Shown: piece after piece, positions 42,708-50,797 of the stretch
How positions within the stretch are numbered: the first letter of the stretch is position 1
Layout of the letters: the number at the start of each line of letters is the position of its first letter
Source: Hymenobacter sp. 5317J-9
GTDB taxonomy: Bacteria > Bacteroidota > Bacteroidia > Cytophagales > Hymenobacteraceae
Reading direction: 5' to 3'
DNA: 64,000 nt
NCBI RefSeq assembly: GCF_022921075.1
Contig: NZ_CP095050.1
Coordinates: forward strand, 4,464,001-4,528,000
Position numbers and translations under genes: made by a program
The notes under the pieces: generated by a model
What the model was told of the DNA's origin: nothing
The model's database searches: none
The model's input: the letters and a program-made list of their open reading frames with translations, nothing else

Positions 42708-43706
42708 TTACGGCAGCGGTATGCGGAACGTGGCCTCGGTGGCCCCGCCGAAAATGCCGTAGCCGTTGCGCACGTTGGAAGCCAGCGGCGCGGGCTCGGC
42801 AAAGGGGTTGCCGTCGCTGTCGTAGTAGCGGCGGCGCGAGAGGTAGAAGTTGTAAGTGTCGGCCGTGATGCTGCTCACGTACACTTCGATGAAGCCCGGC
42901 TCGGGGCAGCGCGGGGTAAATGGAAAACAAGGGGTATAAAAGCGCACGTCAGAGGCCAGCACAATGCGCTGGCCGTTCACGTCGGTGTCGGCAAAGGGGT
43001 ACACGCTGTATTCCTGCTGCGGGCTCGAGAGCTGAAACTGCCCGATGCTGCCGGCGGTGTTGCTCTGGCTGTCGTAGTCCACTTCGATGGCCGACCAGTT
43101 GCCGGGGTTGCCCTGCTTGTCGAGCAGCCGCGCAAAGGCCAGGTAGTAGTTGGCCGTGGCGGGGTCATCGCGCAGCACCAGGCTCAGCCGGCCCGTGTAT
43201 TCGCCCGAGTTGGGGCCGGCCGCGGTGCGCGGCGTGTAGGTGCCGCTTTCCACTACCGGCGCCGCGGGCAGCGTGAGGGTGCTTTCGGCCGTTCCGAAGC
43301 CAGGCAGCGTGGCGCGCAGCGTGTAGGCCTTCCCTACCTGCGGCCGGAAACCCAGCACCGGCTTGTAATAGCCGGGAGGGCCCAGAAAGAACCCCGACTG
43401 CGGGTCGGTGCCCGAGGGCCGGGGGCGGTAGCGCTCCACCACCTGGCCGGCGTCGTCGTGCAGGTCCACGGTGGCGTCGGTACGGCCTTCGAGCTGGCGG
43501 GTATCGAAAGCGCTCTGACTGTTGCTGATGTAGAGCTGCCGCCCCCGAAACAGCGCCGCAAAAGAAGAGTCCTGCGGGTTGGGGCTCAGGGTGAAGGCCA
43601 GGGCCACGCGCGGCGTGTGCGGCGGTTCGGGCAGGTCCACGGTGGTTTCGCAGCTGCTCAGGGCAGCCGTCAGAAGCAGCAGGGCGGTGAAGGAAAGGTT
43701 TTTCAT
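42708..43706 (-). CDS. DUF4249 lipoprotein, partner of the TonB receptor
   Basis: A 332-residue protein with lipobox MKNLSFTALLLLTAALSSC, an Ig-like N-terminal part (ATVDLHDDAGQVVERYRPRP), GKAYTLRATLPGFGTAESTL and the C-terminal TADTYNFYLSRRRYYDSDGN, then FGGATEATFRIPLP. This arrangement is that of DUF4249 proteins, which are encoded next to TonB-dependent receptors and are thought to be surface-exposed partners analogous to SusD. The receptor gene lies 139 bases upstream, separated by a dispersed hairpin. Confidence 0.87.
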   Translation of the reverse strand: MKNLSFTALLLLTAALSSCETTVDLPEPPHTPRVALAFTLSPNPQDSSFAALFRGRQLYISNSQSAFDTRQLEGRTDATVDLHDDAGQVVERYRPRPSGTDPQSGFFLGPPGYYKPVLGFRPQVGKAYTLRATLPGFGTAESTLTLPAAPVVESGTYTPRTAAGPNSGEYTGRLSLVLRDDPATANYYLAFARLLDKQGNPGNWSAIEVDYDSQSNTAGSIGQFQLSSPQQEYSVYPFADTDVNGQRIVLASDVRFYTPCFPFTPRCPEPGFIEVYVSSITADTYNFYLSRRRYYDSDGNPFAEPAPLASNVRNGYGIFGGATEATFRIPLP

Positions 43707-43726
43707 TGTTGGCTGGCCTACTTTAG

Positions 43727-43820
43727 GCCGTCATGCTGAGCGCAGTCGAAGCATCTCTACCACAGCAGCAAATAATTATTTAAGCGGTAGAGATGCTTCG
43801 ACTGCGCTCAGCATGACGGC
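43727..43820. repeat. Dispersed hairpin repeat, 35-bp perfect arms
   Basis: Arms 43727-43761 and 43786-43820 (GCCGTCATGCTGAGCGCAGT continuing to CATCTCTACC) around a 24-base AT-rich loop. It lies between the TonB receptor gene and DUF4249, so it would sit inside a shared transcript. Confidence 0.9.
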
Positions 43821-43845
43821 CTTGGGGAGCATTCAAATTGAAGCG

Positions 43846-46215
43846 TTAAAACCGGAACGTCTTGCTGAACGACGGCAAAATGGGAAACAGCGACACCTGG
43901 CGGTAGCTCAGCTTATCGCTGCCCTGGCCGCGGCCCAGGTAGATGAAATAGGGGTTTTTGCGGTTGTAGGCGTTGTACACGCTGAAGCTGTTCACCACCT
44001 CGCCCCAGCGCTTTTTCTTGGTGTGGCTCAGGTCGAGGTCGAGGCGATGGTAGGCCGCCATGCGGTAGCTGTTGCGGGTGCCGTAGTCCTCGAAAGTGGG
44101 GCCGGTGTTGGGGCCCAGCGAATAGCGGCCCTGCGAAAGCGTGACGGCCTGCCCCGTGCCGTACACAAACGTGCCCGACAGCGTGAGCGTGGGGCTGAAC
44201 TCGTGGATGACCACCAGCTTGAAGTCGTGCCGCCGGTCGTATTTGTAGGGGTAAGTCAGGCCCTGGTTCAGCTCCGCGAAGCGGCGGTTGCTCCAGGCCA
44301 GGGTGTAGCCTATCCAGCCGGTGGTTTTGCCGGTTTTCTTCTGCAGAAACAACTCGCCGCCGTAGGCCCAGCCCTGGCCGCTTGTGATTTTGGCCTCGTA
44401 GTTGTCGTCGGTGGTGCCCACAAAATCGGCGCCCTCGCGGAACTCAATCAGGTTCTGCATGGGCTTGTAGTAGGTCTCGAAGCTCAGCTCAAAGTCCTCG
44501 CCCTTGAAGCGCAGGTTGCGGGCGGCGCCCAGGCTGAACTGCTGCGCCTTCTGGGGCTGGGTTTTGGCCGTGGCGGGCACCCACAGGTCGGTGGGCAGGC
44601 CGATGCCGCTGTTGGTGAGCAGGTGCACGTACTGCGTGGTGCGGGCGTAGGCGCCTTTCAGGGCCCAGTCTTCGGTGAGCAGGAAGCGGGCGGCCAGGCG
44701 CGGCTCCACGCTGGGGTACAGCTTTTTTTCCACCAGAAACGAGTTCAGGCGCAGGCCCACGTTCACCTTCAGGCGGTCGGTGAGCTTCAGGTCGTCCTCG
44801 GCGTAGAGGCTGGCCTCGTCGGCGCCGATGCGGCGGCCGGTGGCCTGGTTCTGGGCCGGGTCGACGCTGCCTTCGCTTTGCAGGGCGCCGGGCCGGAACT
44901 GGTGCCGGATGTACTGCCCGCCGAAGCGGATGTAGTGGTTGGGGTTGGGCACGTAGTCGAAATCGACCTTCGCGCTCACGTCCTGAATGTTGGAGAGGTA
45001 GTTCAGGCTGAACTTGTCGGTGCGCGTTTGGCCGGTGCCGTTGGTGTACCGGTCTTCTTGCGTCGAGCCCACGTCGAACTGGTAGCGCGTGAAGGTGAGG
45101 TGGCTGTTCATGAACAGCCGGTCGTTCACCACGTGGTTCCAGCGCAGGGCCACAATGCGGTTGCCCCAGCCCAGGGCGCTTTTCTGCTTGTAGTAGTCGC
45201 CGTTGTCGCGCTTGCTCTCGTCGTTGGCGTAGAACTCGTCGTAGCCCATGTAGCCGCTCAGGTAGAGGCGGTCGCGGGCGCCCAGCTTCCAGTTCAGCTT
45301 GCCGTTGAGGTCGTAGAAATAGTAGCCGGCCACCAGCCCGTTGCCCTGCGCCATGATGAGCGGCCGGGCCAGAATGTCGATGTAGGTGCGGCGGGCCGAG
45401 AAGATGAATGAGGCCGTGTCCTTCTTGATGGGTCCTTCCAGCGTGAAGCGCGAGGCAATGAGCCCGATGGCGCCCTCGCCGTGCAGCTTCTCCATGTTGC
45501 CCTCCTTCATCGTGATGTCGACCACCGACGACAGGCGCCCGCCGTAGCGCGCCGGAAACCCGCCCTTTATCAGCTCCACGTTCTTGATGGCGTCGGCGTT
45601 GAACACCGAGAAGAAGCCGAACAGGTGCGAGGCGTTGTAGATGGGCGTGCCGTCGAGCAGCATCAGGTTCTGGTCGGGCGAGCCGCCGCGCACGTAGAGG
45701 CCGCTGCTGCCTTCGCCGCCGGCCTGCACGCCGGGCAGCAGCTGCAGCACCTTCAGCACGTCGGTTTCGCCAAACAGGGCGGGCAGCAGCTTAATCTGGG
45801 CCACCGGAATGTTGATGGTGCCCATGCGCGTGCTTTCGGCCACTTTTTCCTCCTTGCTGCCCACCACTTCCACGCCCGCCAGCTCCGCCGACGACGGCTT
45901 CAGCCGGAAATCGTGGGTGAAGCTGCGGTCAGCTTTCTGGGCCAGTCGCAGCCGCTCGTAGCCCAGCGCCGACACCAGCAGCCGCACCGAATCGGAGGAG
46001 GCCGCCAGCGTGAGCGAGTAGAAGCCAAACGTGTTGGTGGTGGTGCCCTGGCCGCTGGCGGGGTGCACCACGGCCACGCCCGGCAGGCTCTCGCCGGTGG
46101 CGCCGTCGCGCACGTAGCCACTGATGGTGAAGCGGTTGGTTTGCTGCGCGTGGGCGGTAGCGGCCCCCAGCAGCGCCGTGCTGCTCAGCACGGCCATGCG
46201 GAAAAACAACTTCAT
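43846..46215 (-). CDS. TonB-dependent receptor with carboxypeptidase-like domain
   Basis: A 789-residue protein from the ATG at 46215 (MKLFFRMAVLSSTALLGAAT); the longer frame runs into a hairpin repeat. After the signal comes a carboxypeptidase regulatory-like domain (FTISGYVRDGATGESLPGVA), then the plug (KLLPALFGETDVLKVLQLLP, GLYVRGGSPDQNLMLLDGTP) and a 22-strand-type barrel with the final VSLFPILPSFSKTFRF. Such receptors import large ligands with TonB energy. With the DUF4249 lipoprotein downstream it forms a two-gene uptake unit; the substrate is unknown (a peptide or glycan by analogy). Confidence 0.93.
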   Translation of the reverse strand: MKLFFRMAVLSSTALLGAATAHAQQTNRFTISGYVRDGATGESLPGVAVVHPASGQGTTTNTFGFYSLTLAASSDSVRLLVSALGYERLRLAQKADRSFTHDFRLKPSSAELAGVEVVGSKEEKVAESTRMGTINIPVAQIKLLPALFGETDVLKVLQLLPGVQAGGEGSSGLYVRGGSPDQNLMLLDGTPIYNASHLFGFFSVFNADAIKNVELIKGGFPARYGGRLSSVVDITMKEGNMEKLHGEGAIGLIASRFTLEGPIKKDTASFIFSARRTYIDILARPLIMAQGNGLVAGYYFYDLNGKLNWKLGARDRLYLSGYMGYDEFYANDESKRDNGDYYKQKSALGWGNRIVALRWNHVVNDRLFMNSHLTFTRYQFDVGSTQEDRYTNGTGQTRTDKFSLNYLSNIQDVSAKVDFDYVPNPNHYIRFGGQYIRHQFRPGALQSEGSVDPAQNQATGRRIGADEASLYAEDDLKLTDRLKVNVGLRLNSFLVEKKLYPSVEPRLAARFLLTEDWALKGAYARTTQYVHLLTNSGIGLPTDLWVPATAKTQPQKAQQFSLGAARNLRFKGEDFELSFETYYKPMQNLIEFREGADFVGTTDDNYEAKITSGQGWAYGGELFLQKKTGKTTGWIGYTLAWSNRRFAELNQGLTYPYKYDRRHDFKLVVIHEFSPTLTLSGTFVYGTGQAVTLSQGRYSLGPNTGPTFEDYGTRNSYRMAAYHRLDLDLSHTKKKRWGEVVNSFSVYNAYNRKNPYFIYLGRGQGSDKLSYRQVSLFPILPSFSKTFRF

Positions 46216-46349
46216 GCAGAAGGGAAAGGTGGAAAGAAACCGGAGCCTACGCCCCGGGCGGCGCCTCAACGGAAAAACGCCAGCTTTATTGGAGAGCATA
46301 TTCCAAGCGCTACAGTTGCCTGGAGTTGTAAAAAGAATGCTGTAAAAAA

Positions 46350-46445
46350 GAACGTCATGCTGAGCTTGTCGAAGCATCTCGCGTGCGGCAGTAATCAATT
46401 ACTTGCGCGGTAGAGATGCTTCGGCTTCGCTCAGCATGACGTTCT
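46350..46445. repeat. Dispersed hairpin repeat
   Basis: GAACGTCATGCTGAGCTTGT and its inverse (ending CTCAGCATGACGTTC) form arms of about 31 bases with a few mismatches around TAATCAATTA. Confidence 0.85.
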
Positions 46446-46476
46446 GGAATGTAACCGGCAATGCAGCTGCTACCGC

Positions 46477-47163
46477 TTACTTCTTGCGGTACTCCGAGTT
46501 CAAGTAGGCCAGCACCGGCTCGGTGATGTCGAGGTCTTTCTGGCCGTAGGCGATGGTGCCGCTGGGGGCCGCAATCAGAATCAGCTTGTAGCCGTGGCTT
46601 TTGCCGTAGGCCTGCACCTTCTTGTTCACGCTTTCAAGCACGGTCTGGGTCAGCTTGGCTTCTTCTTCCTGGGCTTGGGCTTGGATGCGCTGCTGGGCCT
46701 GGCCCGACTCCTGCTGCTGGGCCTGCAGCTTCTGCTCGGTGGCGGCGCGCTGCTCGGCGGTCATGCTCTGGGCCTGCTTCTGGTAGGCCTCCACGGCCGA
46801 GCGGAAGTTGGCAATCAGCTTCTGGTTCTGGCCTTCCCAGCCGCGGGCTTTGGCTTCGAAAGCGCGGCGGGCGTCTTTCATGCCCTGGTAGCCGTCCAGC
46901 ATCTTACCCGACTCCACGTACACGATTTTGCCTTCATTGCTGGCGGCGGGCGCCGGGGCTTCAGTGGCTGCGGCAGTGGCAGTTTCGGCCGGCGCGGCCG
47001 CCGTGGTGTCGGCGGTGTTCAGCTCCGGCGAGGCCAGCACGGCCGTCGACTTATCGGTGGCAATGGCCGGGGCCACGGGCTTTTGGTTGAAATGCAGGAA
47101 ATACAAACCGGCCACGGCCAGGGCCAGCACAATGTTAATGGTAAGCTGAATCGGGTTTTTCAT
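46477..47163 (-). CDS. OmpH/Skp-like periplasmic protein
   Basis: A 228-residue protein from the ATG at 47163 with an N-terminal helix (LTINIVLALAVAGLYFLHF), an Ala/Thr-rich linker, then GKIVYVESGKMLDGYQGMKD and two long helices (QAQSMTAEQRAATEQKLQAQ). The C-terminal YGKSHGYKLILIAAPSGTIA, with a conserved Tyr/Gly and ITEPVLAYLN, is the OmpH/Skp pattern. Skp proteins chaperone outer-membrane proteins; in Bacteroidota several paralogues occur. Its uncleaved-looking helix may anchor it to the inner membrane. A TACTTTTG box at 47188-47195 (minus) is a likely -7 element. Confidence 0.85.
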   Translation of the reverse strand: MKNPIQLTINIVLALAVAGLYFLHFNQKPVAPAIATDKSTAVLASPELNTADTTAAAPAETATAAATEAPAPAASNEGKIVYVESGKMLDGYQGMKDARRAFEAKARGWEGQNQKLIANFRSAVEAYQKQAQSMTAEQRAATEQKLQAQQQESGQAQQRIQAQAQEEEAKLTQTVLESVNKKVQAYGKSHGYKLILIAAPSGTIAYGQKDLDITEPVLAYLNSEYRKK

Positions 47164-47187
47164 TGAAATGCACAGGTGAGGAAAAAA

Positions 47188-47195
47188 CAAAAGTA
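47188..47195 (-). promoter_or_regulatory. Candidate -7 element (TACTTTTG) for the OmpH-like gene
   Basis: A perfect TAnnTTTG match 25 bases before the start. A -33 TTG is not evident. Confidence 0.4.
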
Positions 47196-47249
47196 AGGCG
47201 GAAGGTTGGGCTTAGTGGAGGAATGAAGAAGGATTAGAAGATTGGCTTC

Positions 47250-47344
47250 GTCTGTCATCCTGAGCGCAGCGAAGGACCTTTTCCCGTTTGCACGACTTGT
47301 TCTGGCGTGAGAGAAGGTACTTCGCTGCATTCAGGATGACAGAC
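47250..47344. repeat. Variant dispersed hairpin repeat
   Basis: GTCTGTCATCCTGAGCGCAG continuing CGAAGGACCTT, with imperfect inverse at 47315-47344 (AAGGTACTTCGCTGCATTCA, then GGATGACAGAC). The arms differ from the main family (CATCCTGAG instead of CATGCTGAG). Confidence 0.8.
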
Positions 47345-47374
47345 GGGCCTTTTTCCTCCTTGAGTGCAGCGCCC

Positions 47375-48334
47375 CTACTCCGGCACGGCAATGTGCAGCA
47401 GGGCGTCGCCCTGGTTCACCACGGGCATGTAGTTTAGCCCGATGACGTAGCCGCTCAGCGGCGACTCCAGCCGCACCGACTGCTGTCCGTACGGGTCGGC
47501 CACGGAGCCGTAAATCTGCCCTTTCTCCACAAACTGGCCGTTTTCGACGTGTGACCGGAACAGCCCCGCAAAACGAGCCCGCAGCCACGTGTGCCGCCGG
47601 CACACAATGCCGGGCCGGGCAGGGGCCGGCGCTTTGGGCCCCATGCCCAGGTGATGCAGTACGCGCAGCGTGCCCGCCAGCGCCTCCTCAATGCCAGGCT
47701 CGTCGAGCCGCAGGCTCTCGCCGGTTTCGTACACGATGACGCGCTTGCCCAGCCCGTGCGCCGCCTCGCGCAGCGAGCCCGCCCGCAGGGCCGCGTGCAG
47801 CGTAAACGGTGCCGCAAACGCCGCCGCCAGCGCGTCCACCTCGGGGTCGACGCCGAGCAGGCCGCGCACTTGCGGGTAGTTGGCCCGCGCCGCGCCGCCC
47901 GTATGAAAATCGATGCCGTAATCAATCAGGGGCATGATTTCGCGCATGAAGCGGTGCGCCACGCGCCCGGCCAGCGACCCGCGCGGAAACCCCGGAAACG
48001 AGCGGTTCACGTCCTTGCCGTCGGGCACGTCGCGGCTGAAATTCAGAAACCCGTAGATGTTGAGAATGGGGATGGCGATGATGCTGCCCCGCAACGGCTG
48101 CAGCAGTTCGCGCCGCACCAGCCGCCGAATGGTTTCGATGCCGTTCACTTCGTCGCCGTGCATGCCGGCCATGAGCAGCAGCGTGGGCCCCGGTTCCACG
48201 GCCCGAAACACGTGCACCGGCACGTCAATCACCGTGCCCGAGGGCAGCCGCGAAATCACCAGGCGCGTGAGCACCTGCTCGCCCGGATGAATGGTGAGGC
48301 CGTTGAGGTGGAAGGAAGTGGCGGGCGCGGGCAT
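47375..48334 (-). CDS. AstE/AspA-type zinc deacylase (succinylglutamate desuccinylase family)
   Basis: A 319-residue protein. Zinc ligands His59 and Glu62 in AGMHGDEVNG, His145 in DFHTGG, and the DVNRSFPG loop are present. The C-terminal 80 residues form a barrel-like extension (VENGQFVEKGQIYGSVADPY, then ESPLSGYVIGLNYMPVVNQG). It is the last gene of the protease-RimK-deacylase set, with 109 bases to rimK. Known of the family: it removes acyl groups from amino acids. A role in cleaving a RimK-made tag is inference from the conserved neighbourhood. Confidence 0.88.
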   Translation of the reverse strand: MPAPATSFHLNGLTIHPGEQVLTRLVISRLPSGTVIDVPVHVFRAVEPGPTLLLMAGMHGDEVNGIETIRRLVRRELLQPLRGSIIAIPILNIYGFLNFSRDVPDGKDVNRSFPGFPRGSLAGRVAHRFMREIMPLIDYGIDFHTGGAARANYPQVRGLLGVDPEVDALAAAFAAPFTLHAALRAGSLREAAHGLGKRVIVYETGESLRLDEPGIEEALAGTLRVLHHLGMGPKAPAPARPGIVCRRHTWLRARFAGLFRSHVENGQFVEKGQIYGSVADPYGQQSVRLESPLSGYVIGLNYMPVVNQGDALLHIAVPE

Positions 48335-48380
48335 GGGCGTTGGACGAGGTCATGACGAAGAAGGGGCCGAATCAAAGGAA

Positions 48381-48413
48381 GGTCATGCAGAGCGCAGCGA
48401 AGCATCTTTACCG
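48381..48413 (+). repeat. Single-armed dispersed repeat
   Basis: GGTCATGCAGAGCGCAGCGA continuing AGCATCTTTACCG, with no inverted partner nearby. It lies between rimK and the deacylase gene. Confidence 0.7.
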
Positions 48414-48443
48414 CCCCGTTGTACCGCCCATCCACTTCCTTCC

Positions 48444-49397
48444 TTACTTCCCGGCTGGCACGTCCGACTGCGCATCCACAGCCTGGCTGGCGCCTTTCTT
48501 GGGTTTCGGCTTGGCTTTTTTCTTGCTGGCCAGCGCGGTGGTGTAGTCGATGATGCGGCCGGCAATGTCCTGCTTGGTGGCTTTTTCGATGCCTTCGAGG
48601 CCCGGCGAGGAATTGACTTCGAGCACCAGCGGGCCGCGCTTGCTCTGCAGCATGTCGACGCCGGCAATGCCCAGGCCCAGGGCCTTGGTGGCCAGCAGCG
48701 CCGCCGCCTTTTCGGCGCGCGTAAGCTTGACGAGGGTGCCGCTGCCGCCGCGGTGCAGGTTGGAGCGGAACTCGCCCTCCTTACCCTGCCGCTTCATGGC
48801 GCCCACCACTTCGCCGTCGACCACGAAAGCGCGCAGGTCGGCGCCCTTGCTCTCGGCAATGAACTCCTGCACAATGATGCGGGCCTTGAGGTTGTGAAAC
48901 GCCTCAATCACCGACTGCGCGGCTTTGGCCGACTCGGCCAGCACCACGCCCAGGCCCTGGGTGCCTTCCAGGAGTTTGATGATGACCGGGGCGCCGCCCA
49001 CCTGCTCTATCATCGTGGGCACGTCTTCGGAGAAGTTGGTGAAGGCCGTTTTGGGCATGCCCACGCCGGCGCGGCTCAAAATCTGCATCGAGCGGAGCTT
49101 ATCGCGCGAGCGCACAATGGCTTGGCTGTCGATGGCGGTGCGCACCTTCATCATCTCAAACTGGCGCACCACGGCCGTGCCGTAGAACGTGACCGAGGCC
49201 CCGATGCGCGGAATGATGGCGTCGAAGCCTTCGAGCCGCGCACCCTGGTAAATGATGCCGGGCGTGCCCTTTTCGAGCACGATGTTGCACTGCAGGTGGT
49301 CGATGACCACGGCTTGGTGGCCCTGCGCGACCGCAGCCTCCACCAGCCGCTTGGTGGAATACGAGTTGGGCTCACGCGAGAGAATGGCCAGTTTCAT
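48444..49397 (-). CDS. rimK: RimK-type ATP-grasp ligase (S6 glutamate ligase family)
   Basis: A 317-residue protein close in length to E. coli RimK. Signatures include MKLAILSREPNSYSTKRLVE at the start, ATP-grasp strands PVIIKLLEGTQGLGVVLAES, VQEFIAESKGADLRAFVVDG and metal-binding end VLEVNSSPGLEGIEKAT. Enzymes of this family add Glu to the ribosomal S6 C-terminus or make related peptide bonds. The neighbouring protease (upstream) and deacylase (downstream) suggest a wider role here. A TAGTTTTG box at 49427-49434 could give it its own promoter. Confidence 0.92.
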   Translation of the reverse strand: MKLAILSREPNSYSTKRLVEAAVAQGHQAVVIDHLQCNIVLEKGTPGIIYQGARLEGFDAIIPRIGASVTFYGTAVVRQFEMMKVRTAIDSQAIVRSRDKLRSMQILSRAGVGMPKTAFTNFSEDVPTMIEQVGGAPVIIKLLEGTQGLGVVLAESAKAAQSVIEAFHNLKARIIVQEFIAESKGADLRAFVVDGEVVGAMKRQGKEGEFRSNLHRGGSGTLVKLTRAEKAAALLATKALGLGIAGVDMLQSKRGPLVLEVNSSPGLEGIEKATKQDIAGRIIDYTTALASKKKAKPKPKKGASQAVDAQSDVPAGK

Positions 49398-49426
49398 CGG
49401 GTGGAGGAAGGGGTGAATTGATTTGG

Positions 49427-49434
49427 CAAAACTA
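49427..49434 (-). promoter_or_regulatory. Candidate -7 element (TAGTTTTG) for rimK
   Basis: A perfect TAnnTTTG match 30 bases upstream of the rimK start, in the 38-base gap after the protease gene. No -33 TTG seen. Confidence 0.35.
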
Positions 49435-49435
49435 C

Positions 49436-49918
49436 TCAGGGGCGGCTGCGGCGCGCGGCCGCGTGGGCCAGGGCTTTGTAGGAAAGGTTGCGCTTGGCCA
49501 CGTCCACCACGAAGCGGCCTTGCCGCAACAGGCTGCGGCCCAGTAGGACAGGGTACTTCATGTCGGAGCGGTCGGAAAGCGAAAATTCGGCGTCAAATTC
49601 TTCGCCGTACAGCTGCACCACGGCCCGAATGACGTAGCGCTCCTGCACCTCGCCGTTGGAGGAGCGGATGTCGCGCAGGGCAAAATCGGTGAAGGCGAGC
49701 GGGCGGCCGTTGGCGTCGGCGTGGTCGGGGTCGAGCAGGCGCACCACCAGCACCGGCCGCTGCTGGGCGTCGGTTTCGATGTGGATGTCGGTGCAGTGAA
49801 TGGCGCTGGTGTAGGCGCCGGTGTCCACCTTGGCCTCCACGCCGCCGAGGGCAAAGGCGGGAAAGTCGATGAGCTCGCGGCGGCCGAGCAAGCGCTTGGG
49901 AGGGCGAGGGCGGTTCAT
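49436..49918 (-). CDS. RimK-associated retropepsin-like protease (COG4067, 'ATP-dependent zinc protease')
   Basis: A 160-residue protein with the aspartic-protease signature Asp32-Thr-Gly (AKVDTGAYTSAIHCTD), the flap-like region DFALRDIRSSNGEVQERYVI and FDAEFSLSDRSDMKYPVLLG, followed by RSLLRQGRFVVDV. Despite the common name, the fold is retropepsin-like. In other bacteria such proteins (RimB-like) trim RimK products. It is encoded directly upstream of rimK with a 38-base gap. Confidence 0.88.
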   Translation of the reverse strand: MNRPRPPKRLLGRRELIDFPAFALGGVEAKVDTGAYTSAIHCTDIHIETDAQQRPVLVVRLLDPDHADANGRPLAFTDFALRDIRSSNGEVQERYVIRAVVQLYGEEFDAEFSLSDRSDMKYPVLLGRSLLRQGRFVVDVAKRNLSYKALAHAAARRSRP

Positions 49919-49990
49919 GGTGGTGAAGATAGGGCCGGCCGCCGCTTATCGGGGCCGGGCCGGCGCCCAAACCCATGGCGTGGAAAGCAG

Positions 49991-50092
49991 TCCGGCCTCG
50001 GCTGGAGCACTTTCAGATTGATACGAGGCGCGCTCCGGCCGGGGCCGAAACGTCCTCACATCAATCTGAAAGCCCTCCGACCTCGGCCGGAC
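49991..50092. repeat. Extended imperfect palindrome
   Basis: The inner arms CTTTCAGATTGAT (50010-50022) and ATCAATCTGAAAG (50060-50072) are perfect complements 37 bases apart. The outer flanks (TCCGGCCTCGGCTGGAGCA and CCCTCCGACCTCGGCCGGA) extend the pairing imperfectly. It is not related to the CATGCTGAG family. The rest of 49919-50149 holds nothing else. Confidence 0.75.
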
Positions 50093-50149
50093 CGGGTTCA
50101 ATTCTCTTTTGCAGAAGAAAGGACTGGGTACTGTATTCTAAGCCGTTGA

Positions 50150-50461
50150 TTAGCGGTATTTATCAAGGGGGTCGGCGGCACCCTGCTCACGCGTCAGGCG
50201 CTCGTACTCGCGCTGGGTGCGCTGCTCACGGCTCAGGCCGCCGTAGCCGTAGGCGGCCAGGCCGCTCAGCAGCACCCCAACTCCCCAGAAAGCAGTGCTC
50301 CAGAGGGGCCAGGGAATTTCGCCGGTGTGATGGCGGTCCGTCAGGGCCCAAATGGCCCAGAGCAAGGCGTTCACCCACAAGTAGGTGAAGAGATGCGATT
50401 GAAACTTGGCCCGGGACTTTGCTTTCTGCCACAGGTAAGGGTCGCGTTGCAGGGGTTCCAT
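50150..50461 (-). CDS. 2TM-domain membrane protein
   Basis: A 103-residue protein from the ATG at 50461 (MEPLQRDPYLWQKAKSRAKF). Two hydrophobic helices (LFTYLWVNALLWAIWALTD and WPLWSTAFWGVGVLLSGLAA) are separated by a short polar loop. The DPYLWQKAKSRAKFQSHL opening resembles the start of the 2TM domain family that is often attached to histidine kinases. No function is known for the stand-alone form. Confidence 0.8.
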   Translation of the reverse strand: MEPLQRDPYLWQKAKSRAKFQSHLFTYLWVNALLWAIWALTDRHHTGEIPWPLWSTAFWGVGVLLSGLAAYGYGGLSREQRTQREYERLTREQGAADPLDKYR

Positions 50462-50649
50462 GAGCTTGAGGGGTTGGGGTTGGTTGGAATTGATGGTCAA
50501 ATATGGCCTTTCGGCCCGGGGCCGCGCCACTTCCTGTAGCCGAAGCGTCGAAGACCGTAGCTGAAGCAGTAATTGCGGCTGCCGAAGCGCACGGTATGAA
50601 TCGCACCTGGGCGCCCGGCATTACACATCACACCAAGCCACCACGTAAA

Positions 50650-50738
50650 AACGTCATGCTGAGCTTGTCGAAGCATCTCTACCGCGCAACTAATCCTTGC
50701 GTGCGGTAGAGATGCTTCGACAAGCTCAGCATGACGTT
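50650..50738. repeat. Dispersed hairpin repeat, 36-bp perfect arms
   Basis: Arms 50650-50685 and 50703-50738 (AACGTCATGCTGAGCTTGTC continuing to ACCGC) around a 17-base loop. It lies downstream of ispH in the space before the 2TM gene. Confidence 0.9.
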
Positions 50739-50797
50739 CAATTGCAACAATCTAGTTTCCGCCTTCCGCGTGCTCTGCACGCGATAAATCCGGCGGC

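Noticed and set aside
42561..43739. Plus-strand 392-codon frame opposite the DUF4249 gene
   Set aside because: Gly/Val/Arg-rich shadow that begins inside the small exported-protein gene.
43579..45411. Plus-strand frame of 610 codons opposite the TonB receptor
   Set aside because: It runs through a hairpin repeat and is low-complexity; the receptor on the other strand has all family motifs.
46216..46398. N-terminal extension of the TonB receptor
   Set aside because: It reads into the hairpin repeat at 46350-46445 and precedes a proper signal peptide at 46215.
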